A stretch of 15,062 nt of DNA, taken from NCBI GenBank assembly GCA_045403155.1, contig JAXIPB010000179.1:1-15062 (forward strand). Reading direction: 5' to 3'. The first letter of the stretch is position 1; each line of letters starts with the position of its first letter. The translations under genes and the position numbers were made by a program. The DNA is from JAXIPB01 sp045403155. GTDB lineage: Bacteria; Actinomycetota; Actinomycetes; Mycobacteriales; Micromonosporaceae. The notes below the pieces were generated by a model. The model saw nothing but the letters and a program-made list of their open reading frames with translations. It had not been told where the DNA came from and did not search any database. Below are positions 6,248-13,958 of this stretch, one piece after another.

Positions 6248-6898
6248 TCAGCCGTGAGCCCGCGGCCGGTCCCAGCCGACCGGCATCGCGGCGGGAATCG
6301 ACCACGAGCCGTTAGGCCGATATTCCGTACCAGAACCGTCGAACGGGAACTCGCCGGCCTCGACCAATTTGATGACCCGCTCCCCCTCCTCACGGACGGC
6401 GTCGGCATCGTCGACCCAGTAGACGTCGGGGTGGGCCAGGTGGTGGGCGAACTCCTCCTCGTCCTTCCACCGCCAGGTGCGGTCCGGCGCCACCACGACG
6501 TCGAGAAAGTAGTCGACGGTGTCAACGCCCGCGGCGTGGCCGTCGTCCCAACGGACGGCCGGCGCGTCGAGGTTGATGTACCACGAACGGAAGGCGCCGT
6601 CGGGCTCGAAGAAGAACCAGACCGAGTGCGCCTGCCCGGGTGGGTGCAGCATCAGCACATCCCCAACCCAAATGAGTTCGCGCGCCGTCTTGGCGGTCCG
6701 CCCCCACTCCGCGAACGGGACCTCACGGAAGGCGCGGCCGTCGGCGGCACCGATGTCGCGAAATGCGCTGCCCGATGCGACCCAGAGCCACAGGCCGCGC
6801 TCGTCGTCGGCGGCCACCCGACCCACCCATACGCGGCTCAACAGATCCGCGCGTTGGAACTGGCGGCGCAGGACCACGCGCCCGATCTCAAGAGTCAC
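6248..6898 (-). CDS. DUF402 family protein
   Basis: The 216 residues belong to the DUF402 beta-barrel family. Visible signature segments are HSVWFFFEPDGAFRSWYINL (91-110), the acidic VDTVDYFLDVVVAPDRTWRW (125-144) and the EEF/DVYWVDDADAVREEGERVI helix region (about 148-176). Characterised relatives, such as the Streptomyces FomD group and the staphylococcal nucleoside diphosphatase, hydrolyse phosphate or nucleotide-phosphonate bonds with metal ions. The substrate here is unknown. A longer open frame extends into proS in another frame, but its N-terminus is Arg/Ser-rich shadow sequence. GTG at 6898, just before VTLEIGRVVL, fits the family start and leaves 43 bp after the proS stop. It probably shares a transcript with proS. 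Confidence 0.85.
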   Translation of the reverse strand: MTLEIGRVVLRRQFQRADLLSRVWVGRVAADDERGLWLWVASGSAFRDIGAADGRAFREVPFAEWGRTAKTARELIWVGDVLMLHPPGQAHSVWFFFEPDGAFRSWYINLDAPAVRWDDGHAAGVDTVDYFLDVVVAPDRTWRWKDEEEFAHHLAHPDVYWVDDADAVREEGERVIKLVEAGEFPFDGSGTEYRPNGSWSIPAAMPVGWDRPRAHG

Positions 6899-6941
6899 AG
6901 CGCTCGACCATAGCCGACCCGTGACGGTCGAAGGTCGGGCG

Positions 6942-8348
6942 TCAGTAGGACCGGGCCAGGTAGGCGATGAGCCCCTTCTCGTCCTCGGAGTCGGGCACGG
7001 AGCCGTCGGCGCGGACGAGGCAGCGCACCGAGACGCCGAGATCATTGGCCCTCGCCTCGCCCGCCGTCCCGACCTTCGCCCATGGGATCCGCGCGAACCC
7101 GACCCCCGATGCCTCGATGGCGTTCGCAAGGGTCTTGACGTCCTCGATCCACCCTGCTTGGCGGGCGCTCGCCTCGTCGTACAGGGCCTGCTGGTCGGCG
7201 GCGAGCCAATCGAGGACGGTCGCCACCGCGTCCGTGACCGGCACCAGCGTCTTCGATAAGTCGATTCGCCGAACGATGATCACGTTTCCCGCCTTCAGGT
7301 CCCGCGGACCGACCTCGAACCGTACGGGATATCCGCGCAGTTCGGCGTTGACGGCCCGCCGTCCAAACGGGACATCCACCCGGTCGTCGAAGCCCACCCG
7401 AACCCCAGCGTCGCGCAGAGCGTCCCGCAACTTGGCCGCCTGCGCCAACACCCCGTCGCCGTCCTTGACCACGGTCACCTGAACCTGAACGGGCGCCAAC
7501 CGGGGCGGCAGCCGGAGACCGTCGTCGTCGCCGTGGCACATGATCAGTCCGCCGATCATGCGGGTCGAGGAACCCCACGACGTCGTCCAGCAGTACTCCT
7601 GCCTTCCCTCCGCCGAGAGGTAATCCATCTCGAAGGCCTTGGCAAAGTTCTGGCCGAGCTCATGCGACGTTCCCATCTGCAGGGCCTTGCCGTCGCGCAT
7701 CATCGCCTCGAGCGTGTACGTACGAGTCGCGCCGGCGAATCGCTCGCGCTGCGTCTTGAGCCCCACCGTCACCGGGATGGCCAGAACGTTGACCATGAAG
7801 TCCTCATACGCCTCGTGCAGGATCTTCCGGGCGTAGTCGCGGGCCTCCGCCTCGGTCGCGTGCGCGGTGTGCCCCTCCTGCCAGAGAAACTCTGCGCTGC
7901 GCAGGAACAGCCGCGTCCGCAGCTCCCACCGCAACACGTTGCACCACTGGTTGAGTAACAACGGAAGGTCGCGATAGGACTGCACCCACTTGGCCATGTA
8001 TTCGCCGAATAGCGTCTCGCTGGTCGGCCGGATGACGACCGGCTCGTCGAGCTGCTTCCCGCCGCCGTGCGTGACGACGGCGAGCTGGGGCGAGAAGCCC
8101 TCGACGTGCTGGGCCTCTCTCCGCATGTACGACTCGGGGATGAGCAACGGGAACGAGACGTTCTCCGCGCCGGCTGCCTTGATGCGTGCGTCCATCTCGG
8201 CGACCATGCGCTCCCAGATGGCGTACCCCACCGGACGGATGATCTGCGACCCGCGCACCGGACCCGGCTCGGCCAGCTCGGCCTTGGCTACGACGTCCTG
8301 GTACCAGCGGGGAAAGTCCTCGGCCTGAGGGGTAAGCACGCGCGCCAT
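6942..8348 (-). CDS. proS: Prolyl-tRNA synthetase, archaeal/eukaryotic-type
   Basis: Class II synthetase that charges tRNA-Pro. It is the short form without the bacterial editing domain. Motif 1 lies around SQIIRPVGYAIWERM (34-48). RPTSET is at 107-112. Motif 2 is RWELRTRLFLRSAEFLWQEG (140-159), and motif 3 spans MIGGLIMCHGDDDGLRLPPR (264-283). An anticodon-binding domain follows (about 285-390), then a C-terminal domain ending in Tyr (LARSY), a hallmark of this type. The zinc-domain cysteines of archaeal and Thermus enzymes are mostly absent: only Cys443 remains in that region, so the zinc site is probably lost. The 468-residue length fits the class. ATG at 8348 has an AGGA-type site upstream. 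The DUF402 gene follows 43 bp downstream. Confidence 0.95.
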   Translation of the reverse strand: MARVLTPQAEDFPRWYQDVVAKAELAEPGPVRGSQIIRPVGYAIWERMVAEMDARIKAAGAENVSFPLLIPESYMRREAQHVEGFSPQLAVVTHGGGKQLDEPVVIRPTSETLFGEYMAKWVQSYRDLPLLLNQWCNVLRWELRTRLFLRSAEFLWQEGHTAHATEAEARDYARKILHEAYEDFMVNVLAIPVTVGLKTQRERFAGATRTYTLEAMMRDGKALQMGTSHELGQNFAKAFEMDYLSAEGRQEYCWTTSWGSSTRMIGGLIMCHGDDDGLRLPPRLAPVQVQVTVVKDGDGVLAQAAKLRDALRDAGVRVGFDDRVDVPFGRRAVNAELRGYPVRFEVGPRDLKAGNVIIVRRIDLSKTLVPVTDAVATVLDWLAADQQALYDEASARQAGWIEDVKTLANAIEASGVGFARIPWAKVGTAGEARANDLGVSVRCLVRADGSVPDSEDEKGLIAYLARSY

Positions 8349-8376
8349 GGGCCGTCATCCTACCGCCCCCCACCCC

Positions 8377-8404
8377 CGCCGATCATGATTTGGAGGTCAT
8401 GATC
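8377..8404 (-). repeat. Dispersed intergenic repeat A, copy 2, with hairpin
   Basis: Read on the minus strand, 8400-8377 matches 456-479 at 22 of 24 positions. GATCATGA (8381-8388) and TCATGATC (8397-8404) form a perfect 8-bp stem with an 8-base loop. The 12-mer TCATGATCGACG at 8397-8408 occurs again at 8428-8439, over the last codons of the amidohydrolase. The element lies between the amidohydrolase stop and the proS start and might act in ending the upstream message, but no T-run follows. Confidence 0.6.
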
Positions 8405-8422
8405 GACGCGGGCGGACGACGC

Positions 8423-9517
8423 TCAGCTCATGATCGACGGGTTGAGGGGGTGGCCGCGGAGCACGATGACTCGCGGTGTCCGCACGACACTGAGATCCTG
8501 GCGCGGGTCGGCGTCGTAGACGACAAGGTCGGCCAGGCCGCCCTCAACGATGCCGCTGAACCCCAGCCACTCCCGTGCTCCCCACGAGCCGGCCCGCAGC
8601 ACGTCCATCGTGGACATGCCGGCTCGCTCGTGCAGGAGCAGCATCTCCTCCGCGGCGTTGCCGTGCTCGATCCCGCCGCCCGCGTCGGTGCCGACGTAGA
8701 TCGGGACGCCCGCCTCGTACGCCGCCGCCACCACCCCGGGGAACCGGTCCCGGAGCGCCACCATGTGCCGGCCGTAAGCGGGAAACTTCTCACTCGCCGC
8801 CGCCGCGATGCTGCCGAACGTCGCCACATTGATCATCGTCGGGACCAGCGCCGTGCCGCGCCGGGCCATCTCCGCGATGTCCTCTTCGGACAGCCCCGTG
8901 CCGTGCTCGACCGAGTCGACGCCGGCCCGGACCAACGCCGCCACCGACTCCTCCGCGAATGTGTGCACCGCGACCCGGGCGCCCGCCGCCTGGGCGGCCG
9001 CCACCGCACCCGCCATCGCGTCGACGTGCCACGCCGGCGCCAGGTCACCCACGTCTCGGTCGATCCAGTCGCCGACGAGCTTGACCCACCCATTGCCGGC
9101 CGCGGCCTGCTGCTTGATCGCACCCGGGAGCCCGGGCGCCTCAACCTCCACCCCGATGTCGCGGAGGTAGCGGCGCACCGGCGCCACGTGCTGGCCGGCG
9201 CGAGCGAGTCGCGGTAGGTCCGGGTCGTCGTCGAGTTCCGGGTACGGGTACGGGGAGCCCGCGTCACGAATCGCGAGCACGCCTCGGTTCCGGTCAACGG
9301 CGGCCAATGCCCGAGCCTCGTCCAGGGCCTCGATCGGCCCCCCGCCCGGCCGGATGCCGACGTGGCAGTGCGCGTCGACCAGGCCGGGCAGGATAAACCC
9401 GCGGTCGGCAACCGTGGCGGCGCCCGGCACGGGCTCGAAAGTGACCCGGTCGCCATCCAGCCACAGATCGCGAACCTCATCGTCGGGCAGGACCACGCCG
9501 CGCACATGCCAGGCCAT
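8423..9517 (-). CDS. Metal-dependent amidohydrolase
   Basis: Member of the amidohydrolase superfamily (imidazolonepropionase/prolidase-like group), a TIM-barrel hydrolase with a metal centre. Expected ligands are present: HCH at 50-52 in PGLVDAHCH, Lys146 in GWVKLVGDW as a candidate carbamylated lysine, His185 in VAVHTFAEES, His205 in SVEHGTGLS and Asp278 in VGTDAGGG. The N- and C-terminal strands (residues 1-40 and ADLVVYDADP) form the small composite beta domain. No signal peptide, so cytoplasmic. The substrate cannot be read from sequence. ATG at 9517 is chosen because AGGA lies eight bases before it; the ATG at 9523 sits too close to that site. The gene follows the Uma2 gene by 21 bp and precedes proS. 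Confidence 0.9.
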   Translation of the reverse strand: MAWHVRGVVLPDDEVRDLWLDGDRVTFEPVPGAATVADRGFILPGLVDAHCHVGIRPGGGPIEALDEARALAAVDRNRGVLAIRDAGSPYPYPELDDDPDLPRLARAGQHVAPVRRYLRDIGVEVEAPGLPGAIKQQAAAGNGWVKLVGDWIDRDVGDLAPAWHVDAMAGAVAAAQAAGARVAVHTFAEESVAALVRAGVDSVEHGTGLSEEDIAEMARRGTALVPTMINVATFGSIAAAASEKFPAYGRHMVALRDRFPGVVAAAYEAGVPIYVGTDAGGGIEHGNAAEEMLLLHERAGMSTMDVLRAGSWGAREWLGFSGIVEGGLADLVVYDADPRQDLSVVRTPRVIVLRGHPLNPSIMS

Positions 9518-9525
9518 GTGCATAG

Positions 9526-9529
9526 TCCT
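9526..9529 (-). promoter_or_regulatory. Ribosome site that decides the amidohydrolase start
   Basis: AGGA on the minus strand is eight bases from the ATG at 9517 but only two from the ATG at 9523, favouring the downstream start. Confidence 0.5.
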
Positions 9530-9538
9530 ACCCGACGT

Positions 9539-10120
9539 TCAGCCGCTTCCCGACCCCGCCTCCAGCTTGGCCCGTCTCGCGGTGAGCGCCGGCAGGTCCA
9601 CGGTGACCGACCACGGCCGATCCGTGGTGAAGACCTCGGACGTGTGCGCGCCCGGCTCGTACTCGCCATTCGAGCCGAGTAGAAATTCGGTGAGCGTGAA
9701 TTTGTCGTGCAACGGGTCGATGACCCAGTATGTCGGGACGCCGGCACGTGCGTAGATATGTGCCTTCTCGTACATATCGCGGAAGGTCGAGTCGGGCGAG
9801 ATGATCTCGACCGCCAGGATCGCATCGCTGACAGGTACCGGCGAACGGTTCACTCGTTCGGATCGGATCACGACAACGTCGGGTCTCGGCTCGTTTCGAT
9901 GGTTCACCCTCAACGAGAGATCGACGCTCACCAGGTACTCGGGTGTGCAACCCGACCGAAGGGCCACAGCGACATCGATCATGAGGTCCTGATGAAGTGC
10001 GGTGGGGGAGGGCACGATCAACCTTCCGTTGATCAGCTCGTACCGGTAATCCGGTGGCAGCTCGGCGAGGTCGTCGACCGTCCACTCCCGCCGGTCGGGC
10101 AGGATCGGGGCTGCGGTCAT
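9539..10120 (-). CDS. Uma2 family protein (DUF820, PD-(D/E)XK nuclease fold)
   Basis: The 193 residues match the Uma2/DUF820 family. Visible hallmarks are YELINGRLIVPSPT (27-40), NEPRPDVVVI with Asp81, ILAVEIISPDS with Glu105, and the segment with Lys119 running into YARAGVPTYWVID (123-135). These fit a restriction-endonuclease-like core with Asp, Glu and Lys in place. Family members are numerous in actinobacteria and cyanobacteria, often in many copies; their function is not established. ATG at 10120 is preceded by GGAGG (10129-10133) at eight bases; a GTG at 10138 is in frame but weaker. The gene sits between ffh and the amidohydrolase. Part of it (about 9660-9780) looks less GC-rich than its neighbours, which would fit a later insertion. 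Confidence 0.9.
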   Translation of the reverse strand: MTAAPILPDRREWTVDDLAELPPDYRYELINGRLIVPSPTALHQDLMIDVAVALRSGCTPEYLVSVDLSLRVNHRNEPRPDVVVIRSERVNRSPVPVSDAILAVEIISPDSTFRDMYEKAHIYARAGVPTYWVIDPLHDKFTLTEFLLGSNGEYEPGAHTSEVFTTDRPWSVTVDLPALTARRAKLEAGSGSG

Positions 10121-10128
10121 CGGTGTGT

Positions 10129-10133
10129 CCTCC
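10129..10133 (-). promoter_or_regulatory. Ribosome site that decides the Uma2 gene start
   Basis: GGAGG on the minus strand lies eight bases before the ATG at 10120. The in-frame GTG at 10138 lies upstream of this site and lacks an equivalent one. Confidence 0.65.
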
Positions 10134-10167
10134 GTCACGGGGATTGCACCTAGCCTATCGAGTCAGC

Positions 10168-11805
10168 CTATGGACCAGTGTCGCTGTCCCGCTTGGTGAG
10201 CTTCGTGAAGTCCAGCTTCGGAACCTTGAAACCGGCCGGCAGGCCCGCGGCACCTGGGTCCAACGCGGACGGATCGAACCCGGGCGGCAACGCCGCCGAA
10301 CCCGTCGGCATGCCACCCGGCACGCCGCCACCGACTGGACGCCGCCCAGCCGAGCCCTTGGCGCCCTTGCGCTTGTTCTTCGGCGACTTGGTCGCCTTGC
10401 GGCGCATGCCGGGCAGCCCCATCATGCCGCCCATCGCCTTCATCTGCTTCTGTGCGTCCGCGAACCGGTTGAGCAGTTGGTTGACGTCCATGACGGTGAC
10501 GCCGGAGCCGTTGGCGATGCGGGCCCGGCGGGAGCCGTTGATGACCTTCGGGTTCGACCGCTCCCCCGGCGTCATACCCCGGATGATCGCGGCGACCTTG
10601 TCGAAATGCTTGTCGTCGACCTCGGCCAGCTGCTCCTTGTACTGGTTCATGCCGGGCATCATCGCGAGCATGTTGGCGATGGGGCCCATCCGCCGAAGCG
10701 CCATCATCTGCTCGAGGAAGTCCTCCAAGGTGAACGACTCGCCGCCGACCAGCTTGGCGGTCATGCGCTCCTTCTGCTCCTCATCGAAGGCCGCCTCCGC
10801 CTGCTCGATGAGTGTGAGCACGTCGCCCATGCCGAGGATGCGGCTCGCCATCCGGTCGGGGTGGAAGACGTCGAAGTCCTCCAGCTTCTCGCCCGTGGAG
10901 GCGAACATGATTGGCTGGCCGGTGACCTCTCGTACCGAGAGCGCAGCACCACCGCGAGCGTCACCGTCTAGTTTGGAGAGTACGACGCCGGTGATTCCCA
11001 CGCCGTCGCGGAACGCCTCCGCAGTCGCAACCGCGTCCTGACCGACCATGGCGTCGATCACGAAGAGGACCTCGTTCGGGTTGACCGCGTCGCGGATGTT
11101 CGCCGCCTGCGCCATCATGTCCGCGTCGATGCCCAGCCGGCCGGCGGTGTCGACGATCACAATGTCACGCATCTGGCGCTTCGCGTGCTCGATCGAGTCG
11201 CGAGCGACCCGCACGGGGTCGCCGCCGAAATGCTGCTCGGCGTTCCCGCCACCGTAATTCTGCTCGGCGTTCCCGCCACCGTATTTCTGCTCGGCGTTCC
11301 CGCCGACGACGTTGCCCGGCTCAGGGGCGAAGACCTCGACGCCGGCGCGCTTCCCGAGCACCTGGAGCTGATTGACCGCGTTCGGGCGTTGAAGGTCGGC
11401 CGCGACCAGCAACGGCTGATTGCCAAGACCCTTGAGGTGCTGGGCCAGCTTGGCCGCGAGTGTCGTCTTACCGGATCCCTGCAGTCCCGCCAGCATGATC
11501 ACCGTCGGGGGGTGCTTGGCGAACTGCAACCGGCGGGCCTCGCCGCCCAGCACGTTCACGAGCTCCTCATGAACGATCTTGATGACCTGCTGCGCCGGGT
11601 TGAGCGCGTTCGAGACGTCGGCGCCGCGCGCGCGCTCCTTGAGCCGAGCGATGAAGGCCTTCACAACCGGCAGCGCCACGTCGGCCTCGAGCAGGGCGAG
11701 CCGGATTTCCCTCGCGGTGGCGTCGATGTCGGCGTCGGAGAGGCGGCCTTTGCCGCGCAGCTTGGTGAAGATCCCAGAGAGACGGTCGCTTAGCGTGTCA
11801 AACAC
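10168..11805 (-). CDS. ffh: Signal recognition particle protein Ffh
   Basis: SRP54 GTPase that binds signal sequences on nascent chains and docks with FtsY. The N domain (about 1-95) has the REIRLALLEADVALPVV helix pattern. The G domain has GLQGSGKTT (107-115), DLQRPNAVNQL (137-147), VDTAGRLG (218-225) and LSKLDGDARGGAALS (276-290). The methionine-rich M domain (about 330-465) contains MMALRRMGPIANMLAMMPGM. A basic, Gly/Pro-rich tail runs to residue 545. Residues 168-194 are three tandem nine-residue GGNAEQxYG units inserted between PEPGNVV and GDPVRVARDS, in the SRP-specific insertion box. The start is GTG at 11805 with GGGGAT upstream. The order glnD-ffh is usual; here a plus-strand gene lies between them. 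Confidence 0.96.
   Translation of the reverse strand: MFDTLSDRLSGIFTKLRGKGRLSDADIDATAREIRLALLEADVALPVVKAFIARLKERARGADVSNALNPAQQVIKIVHEELVNVLGGEARRLQFAKHPPTVIMLAGLQGSGKTTLAAKLAQHLKGLGNQPLLVAADLQRPNAVNQLQVLGKRAGVEVFAPEPGNVVGGNAEQKYGGGNAEQNYGGGNAEQHFGGDPVRVARDSIEHAKRQMRDIVIVDTAGRLGIDADMMAQAANIRDAVNPNEVLFVIDAMVGQDAVATAEAFRDGVGITGVVLSKLDGDARGGAALSVREVTGQPIMFASTGEKLEDFDVFHPDRMASRILGMGDVLTLIEQAEAAFDEEQKERMTAKLVGGESFTLEDFLEQMMALRRMGPIANMLAMMPGMNQYKEQLAEVDDKHFDKVAAIIRGMTPGERSNPKVINGSRRARIANGSGVTVMDVNQLLNRFADAQKQMKAMGGMMGLPGMRRKATKSPKNKRKGAKGSAGRRPVGGGVPGGMPTGSAALPPGFDPSALDPGAAGLPAGFKVPKLDFTKLTKRDSDTGP
11224..11304 (-). repeat. Three 27-bp tandem repeats inside ffh
   Basis: Three in-frame units encode GGNAEQKYG, GGNAEQNYG and GGNAEQHFG. 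An 18-base block (CTGCTCGGCGTTCCCGCC on the plus strand) is identical in all three, at 11233-11250, 11260-11277 and 11287-11304; only the last nine bases vary. Identity including third codon positions suggests recent duplication. Confidence 0.9.
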
Positions 11806-11948
11806 GTCGCAATATCCCCAAACAGTGAATTATCGGCACAGCGGACGACCCGACCTGGCCGTCGAGCCATTCCAGGGTAGCCGCCCAGCCGAGAGAGATA
11901 GCCGACACGGGCGAGCGTTCCCGGTCGTGGTCAACTACCTTTCGGATC
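11806..11948. promoter_or_regulatory. Divergent promoter region, ffh / acyltransferase
   Basis: These 143 bp separate two divergently read genes and should hold both promoters. Toward the acyltransferase, TACCTT at 11936-11941 is a possible -10 whose start point would fall at or next to the GTG at 11949. No ribosome site precedes that GTG, so a leaderless message is plausible. Toward ffh, GATAAT (about 11842-11847, minus strand) is a weak -10 candidate. No clear -35 box is seen for either. Confidence 0.35.
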
Positions 11949-13958
11949 GTGTCGCGCCCCGCCGAGGCACACGGACTCCGATATGCACCCGGCCTCGACG
12001 GTATCCGTGCGCTTGCCGTCTTCGCAGTCGTCGCCTATCACATCGGCACGACGAGTGACTCCACCGTGCTTCCCGGTGGCTTCATCGGCGTCGACATCTT
12101 CTTCGTCCTCTCCGGTTATCTGATCACGAGCCTGCTTATCGTCGAGGCCCAGCACGGCCGAATCTCGATCAAGAAGTTCTACATCCGCCGCGCCCGGCGC
12201 CTGCTTCCGGCGCTGTTCGCAATGTTGCTGGTGGTCGGCGCCATCGGCGTGCTTTGGCTGCCGCAGCAGGCCGCCCGGCTCCGCGGCGATCTGCTCGCGT
12301 CGCTCGGCTACGTGACCAACTGGTGGCTGATCGCGGAGAACAGCTCCTACTTCGCCACCGCCGGCGACCGGCCACCGCTGCTGACCCACCTATGGTCGCT
12401 CGCTGTCGAGGAGCAGTACTACCTCATCTGGCCGCTGGTACTGATGGCCTTCGCGGCCGTACGCGCCCGTCGCTCACTCATGCTCGTCGTGGTCCTCGGC
12501 GCGGTCGGCGCCTCGACGGCCGCCGCCGCGCTCATGTACGACCCGTTCTCCGATCCCTCGCGGGTCTACTACGGCACCGATACGCGGGCGATGGCGCCCC
12601 TGCTCGGTGCGGCACTTGCGATCTGGGCGCAGCCGTGGCGACACCGCACCCGCCTGCCCGGCGGAACCCGGCACGGCCTGGACGCGCTCGGCATCACAAG
12701 CCTGTTTCTGCTCGCGGTGATCGCCGCGGTGCTCCGCGACTCCGACCAGGCGCTTTACCTCGGCGGCTTCCTCGTGATCGCCGCACTCGCCGCGGTAGTC
12801 GTCGGCGTCGCCGGTCACCCCGGCACCGCCCTCGGCGAGATGCTCGGGACGCAACCGCTGCGCTGGTTGGGCGAGCGATCGTACGCAATCTATCTGTGGC
12901 ACTGGCCGGTGTGCCTGCTTACCCGGCCCGGGGTGGACATACCGATCACCGGGTGGCTCAACGCGGTCCTGAGAATCGCGGTCGCGATCCTGCTGGCCGA
13001 AGTCTCGTATTGGCTCATCGAACGCCCGATCCGGCGTAAGGGCTTCCTCGCCCCGTTGAAGGCGCGCCCCGGGGGCGGTACGCGGGCGAAGGCCCCCATC
13101 TTCCGTACCGTCGTGCTCAGCGTCGCCATGATCGCCGGAGGTTCGGCCGTCGGGCTGCAGCTCACCGCCGCGTCGGCTGTGCCAGCAGCGGGCGGCCCGG
13201 TCGACGCCGGACCGGAGGCGACGCTCGGTCCACTGCCCACGGCTTCTGCAAGCGCCGGCCCATCGCCATCGGCCTCCGCAGGCCCGCTGCCGGTGCCCAA
13301 GGGCGCCAAGGTCGTCTTCTTCGGCGACTCGCAGGGCATGACGCTCGTCATCAACAAACCCGCCGACCTCGGGCAGTACATCAACGTCGTCGACGCGACG
13401 ATTGAGGGCTGCGGCGTGCTGCTGGGCAAGGTGGCAAGCCGGAGCGGCGAGCGGCGCAACTTGACCAACAACTGCCGCAACTGGCAGCCGGAGTGGGCGT
13501 CCGAGGCCCAGCGGCTGAAGCCGGTCCTGGCCATCGTGATGATCGGGGCGTGGGACGTCTTCGACCTCACCCTCGATGAGGGGGGCACGCTGACGTTCGG
13601 CACGGCGGCCTGGGACTCGAACTTCACCGAGGCGATTACGGGCGGCGTCGACACCCTCAAGGCCGCCGGGGCCGAGGTCGGGCTCTCTCTGTTGCCTTGC
13701 TACCGGCCCCTGCGGAAGAGCGCCGGATTCTGGCCGGAGCGGGGCGACGACGACAGGACCCGCCACGTAAACGAGCTTCTCCGGGCCGTGGCCTCCTCGT
13801 ACGCCGCCGGGGTCCGTCCGCTGGAGCCGCCCGCGGCGTTCTGCACAGACCCGGCCATCGCCACCAACACCGCCTACCGATGGGATGGCATCCACTACTA
13901 CAAGAAGGGCGCGGCGCTCTACTTCAGCACGATCCTGCCGCAGCTTCTCCTGGTCTAG
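11949..13958 (+). CDS. Acyltransferase 3 membrane protein with C-terminal SGNH domain
   Basis: OafA/YrhL-type enzyme predicted to move acyl (often acetyl) groups across the membrane onto surface glycans or peptidoglycan. The acyltransferase-3 domain (about 10-365) has GLDGIRALAVFAVVAYH with the key His31, GGFIGVDIFFVLSGYLI, RRARRLLPALF, LLTHLWSLAVEEQYYLIWPL and LGERSYAIYLWHWPV, with about ten membrane segments. After one more segment (about 385-405) and an Ala/Ser/Pro linker (410-450) comes an SGNH-like domain. It has FFGDSQG with Ser461, the IGAWD block and DGIHY with Asp646/His649. The start GTG at 11949 has no clear ribosome site. It is the only plus-strand gene and lies between glnD and ffh. 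The acceptor is unknown. Confidence 0.9.
   Translation: MSRPAEAHGLRYAPGLDGIRALAVFAVVAYHIGTTSDSTVLPGGFIGVDIFFVLSGYLITSLLIVEAQHGRISIKKFYIRRARRLLPALFAMLLVVGAIGVLWLPQQAARLRGDLLASLGYVTNWWLIAENSSYFATAGDRPPLLTHLWSLAVEEQYYLIWPLVLMAFAAVRARRSLMLVVVLGAVGASTAAAALMYDPFSDPSRVYYGTDTRAMAPLLGAALAIWAQPWRHRTRLPGGTRHGLDALGITSLFLLAVIAAVLRDSDQALYLGGFLVIAALAAVVVGVAGHPGTALGEMLGTQPLRWLGERSYAIYLWHWPVCLLTRPGVDIPITGWLNAVLRIAVAILLAEVSYWLIERPIRRKGFLAPLKARPGGGTRAKAPIFRTVVLSVAMIAGGSAVGLQLTAASAVPAAGGPVDAGPEATLGPLPTASASAGPSPSASAGPLPVPKGAKVVFFGDSQGMTLVINKPADLGQYINVVDATIEGCGVLLGKVASRSGERRNLTNNCRNWQPEWASEAQRLKPVLAIVMIGAWDVFDLTLDEGGTLTFGTAAWDSNFTEAITGGVDTLKAAGAEVGLSLLPCYRPLRKSAGFWPERGDDDRTRHVNELLRAVASSYAAGVRPLEPPAAFCTDPAIATNTAYRWDGIHYYKKGAALYFSTILPQLLLV

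Noticed and set aside
12474..13895. Minus-strand frame of 473 codons opposite the acyltransferase
   Set aside because: The plus-strand product has clear acyltransferase-3 and SGNH motifs; the antisense frame has none.
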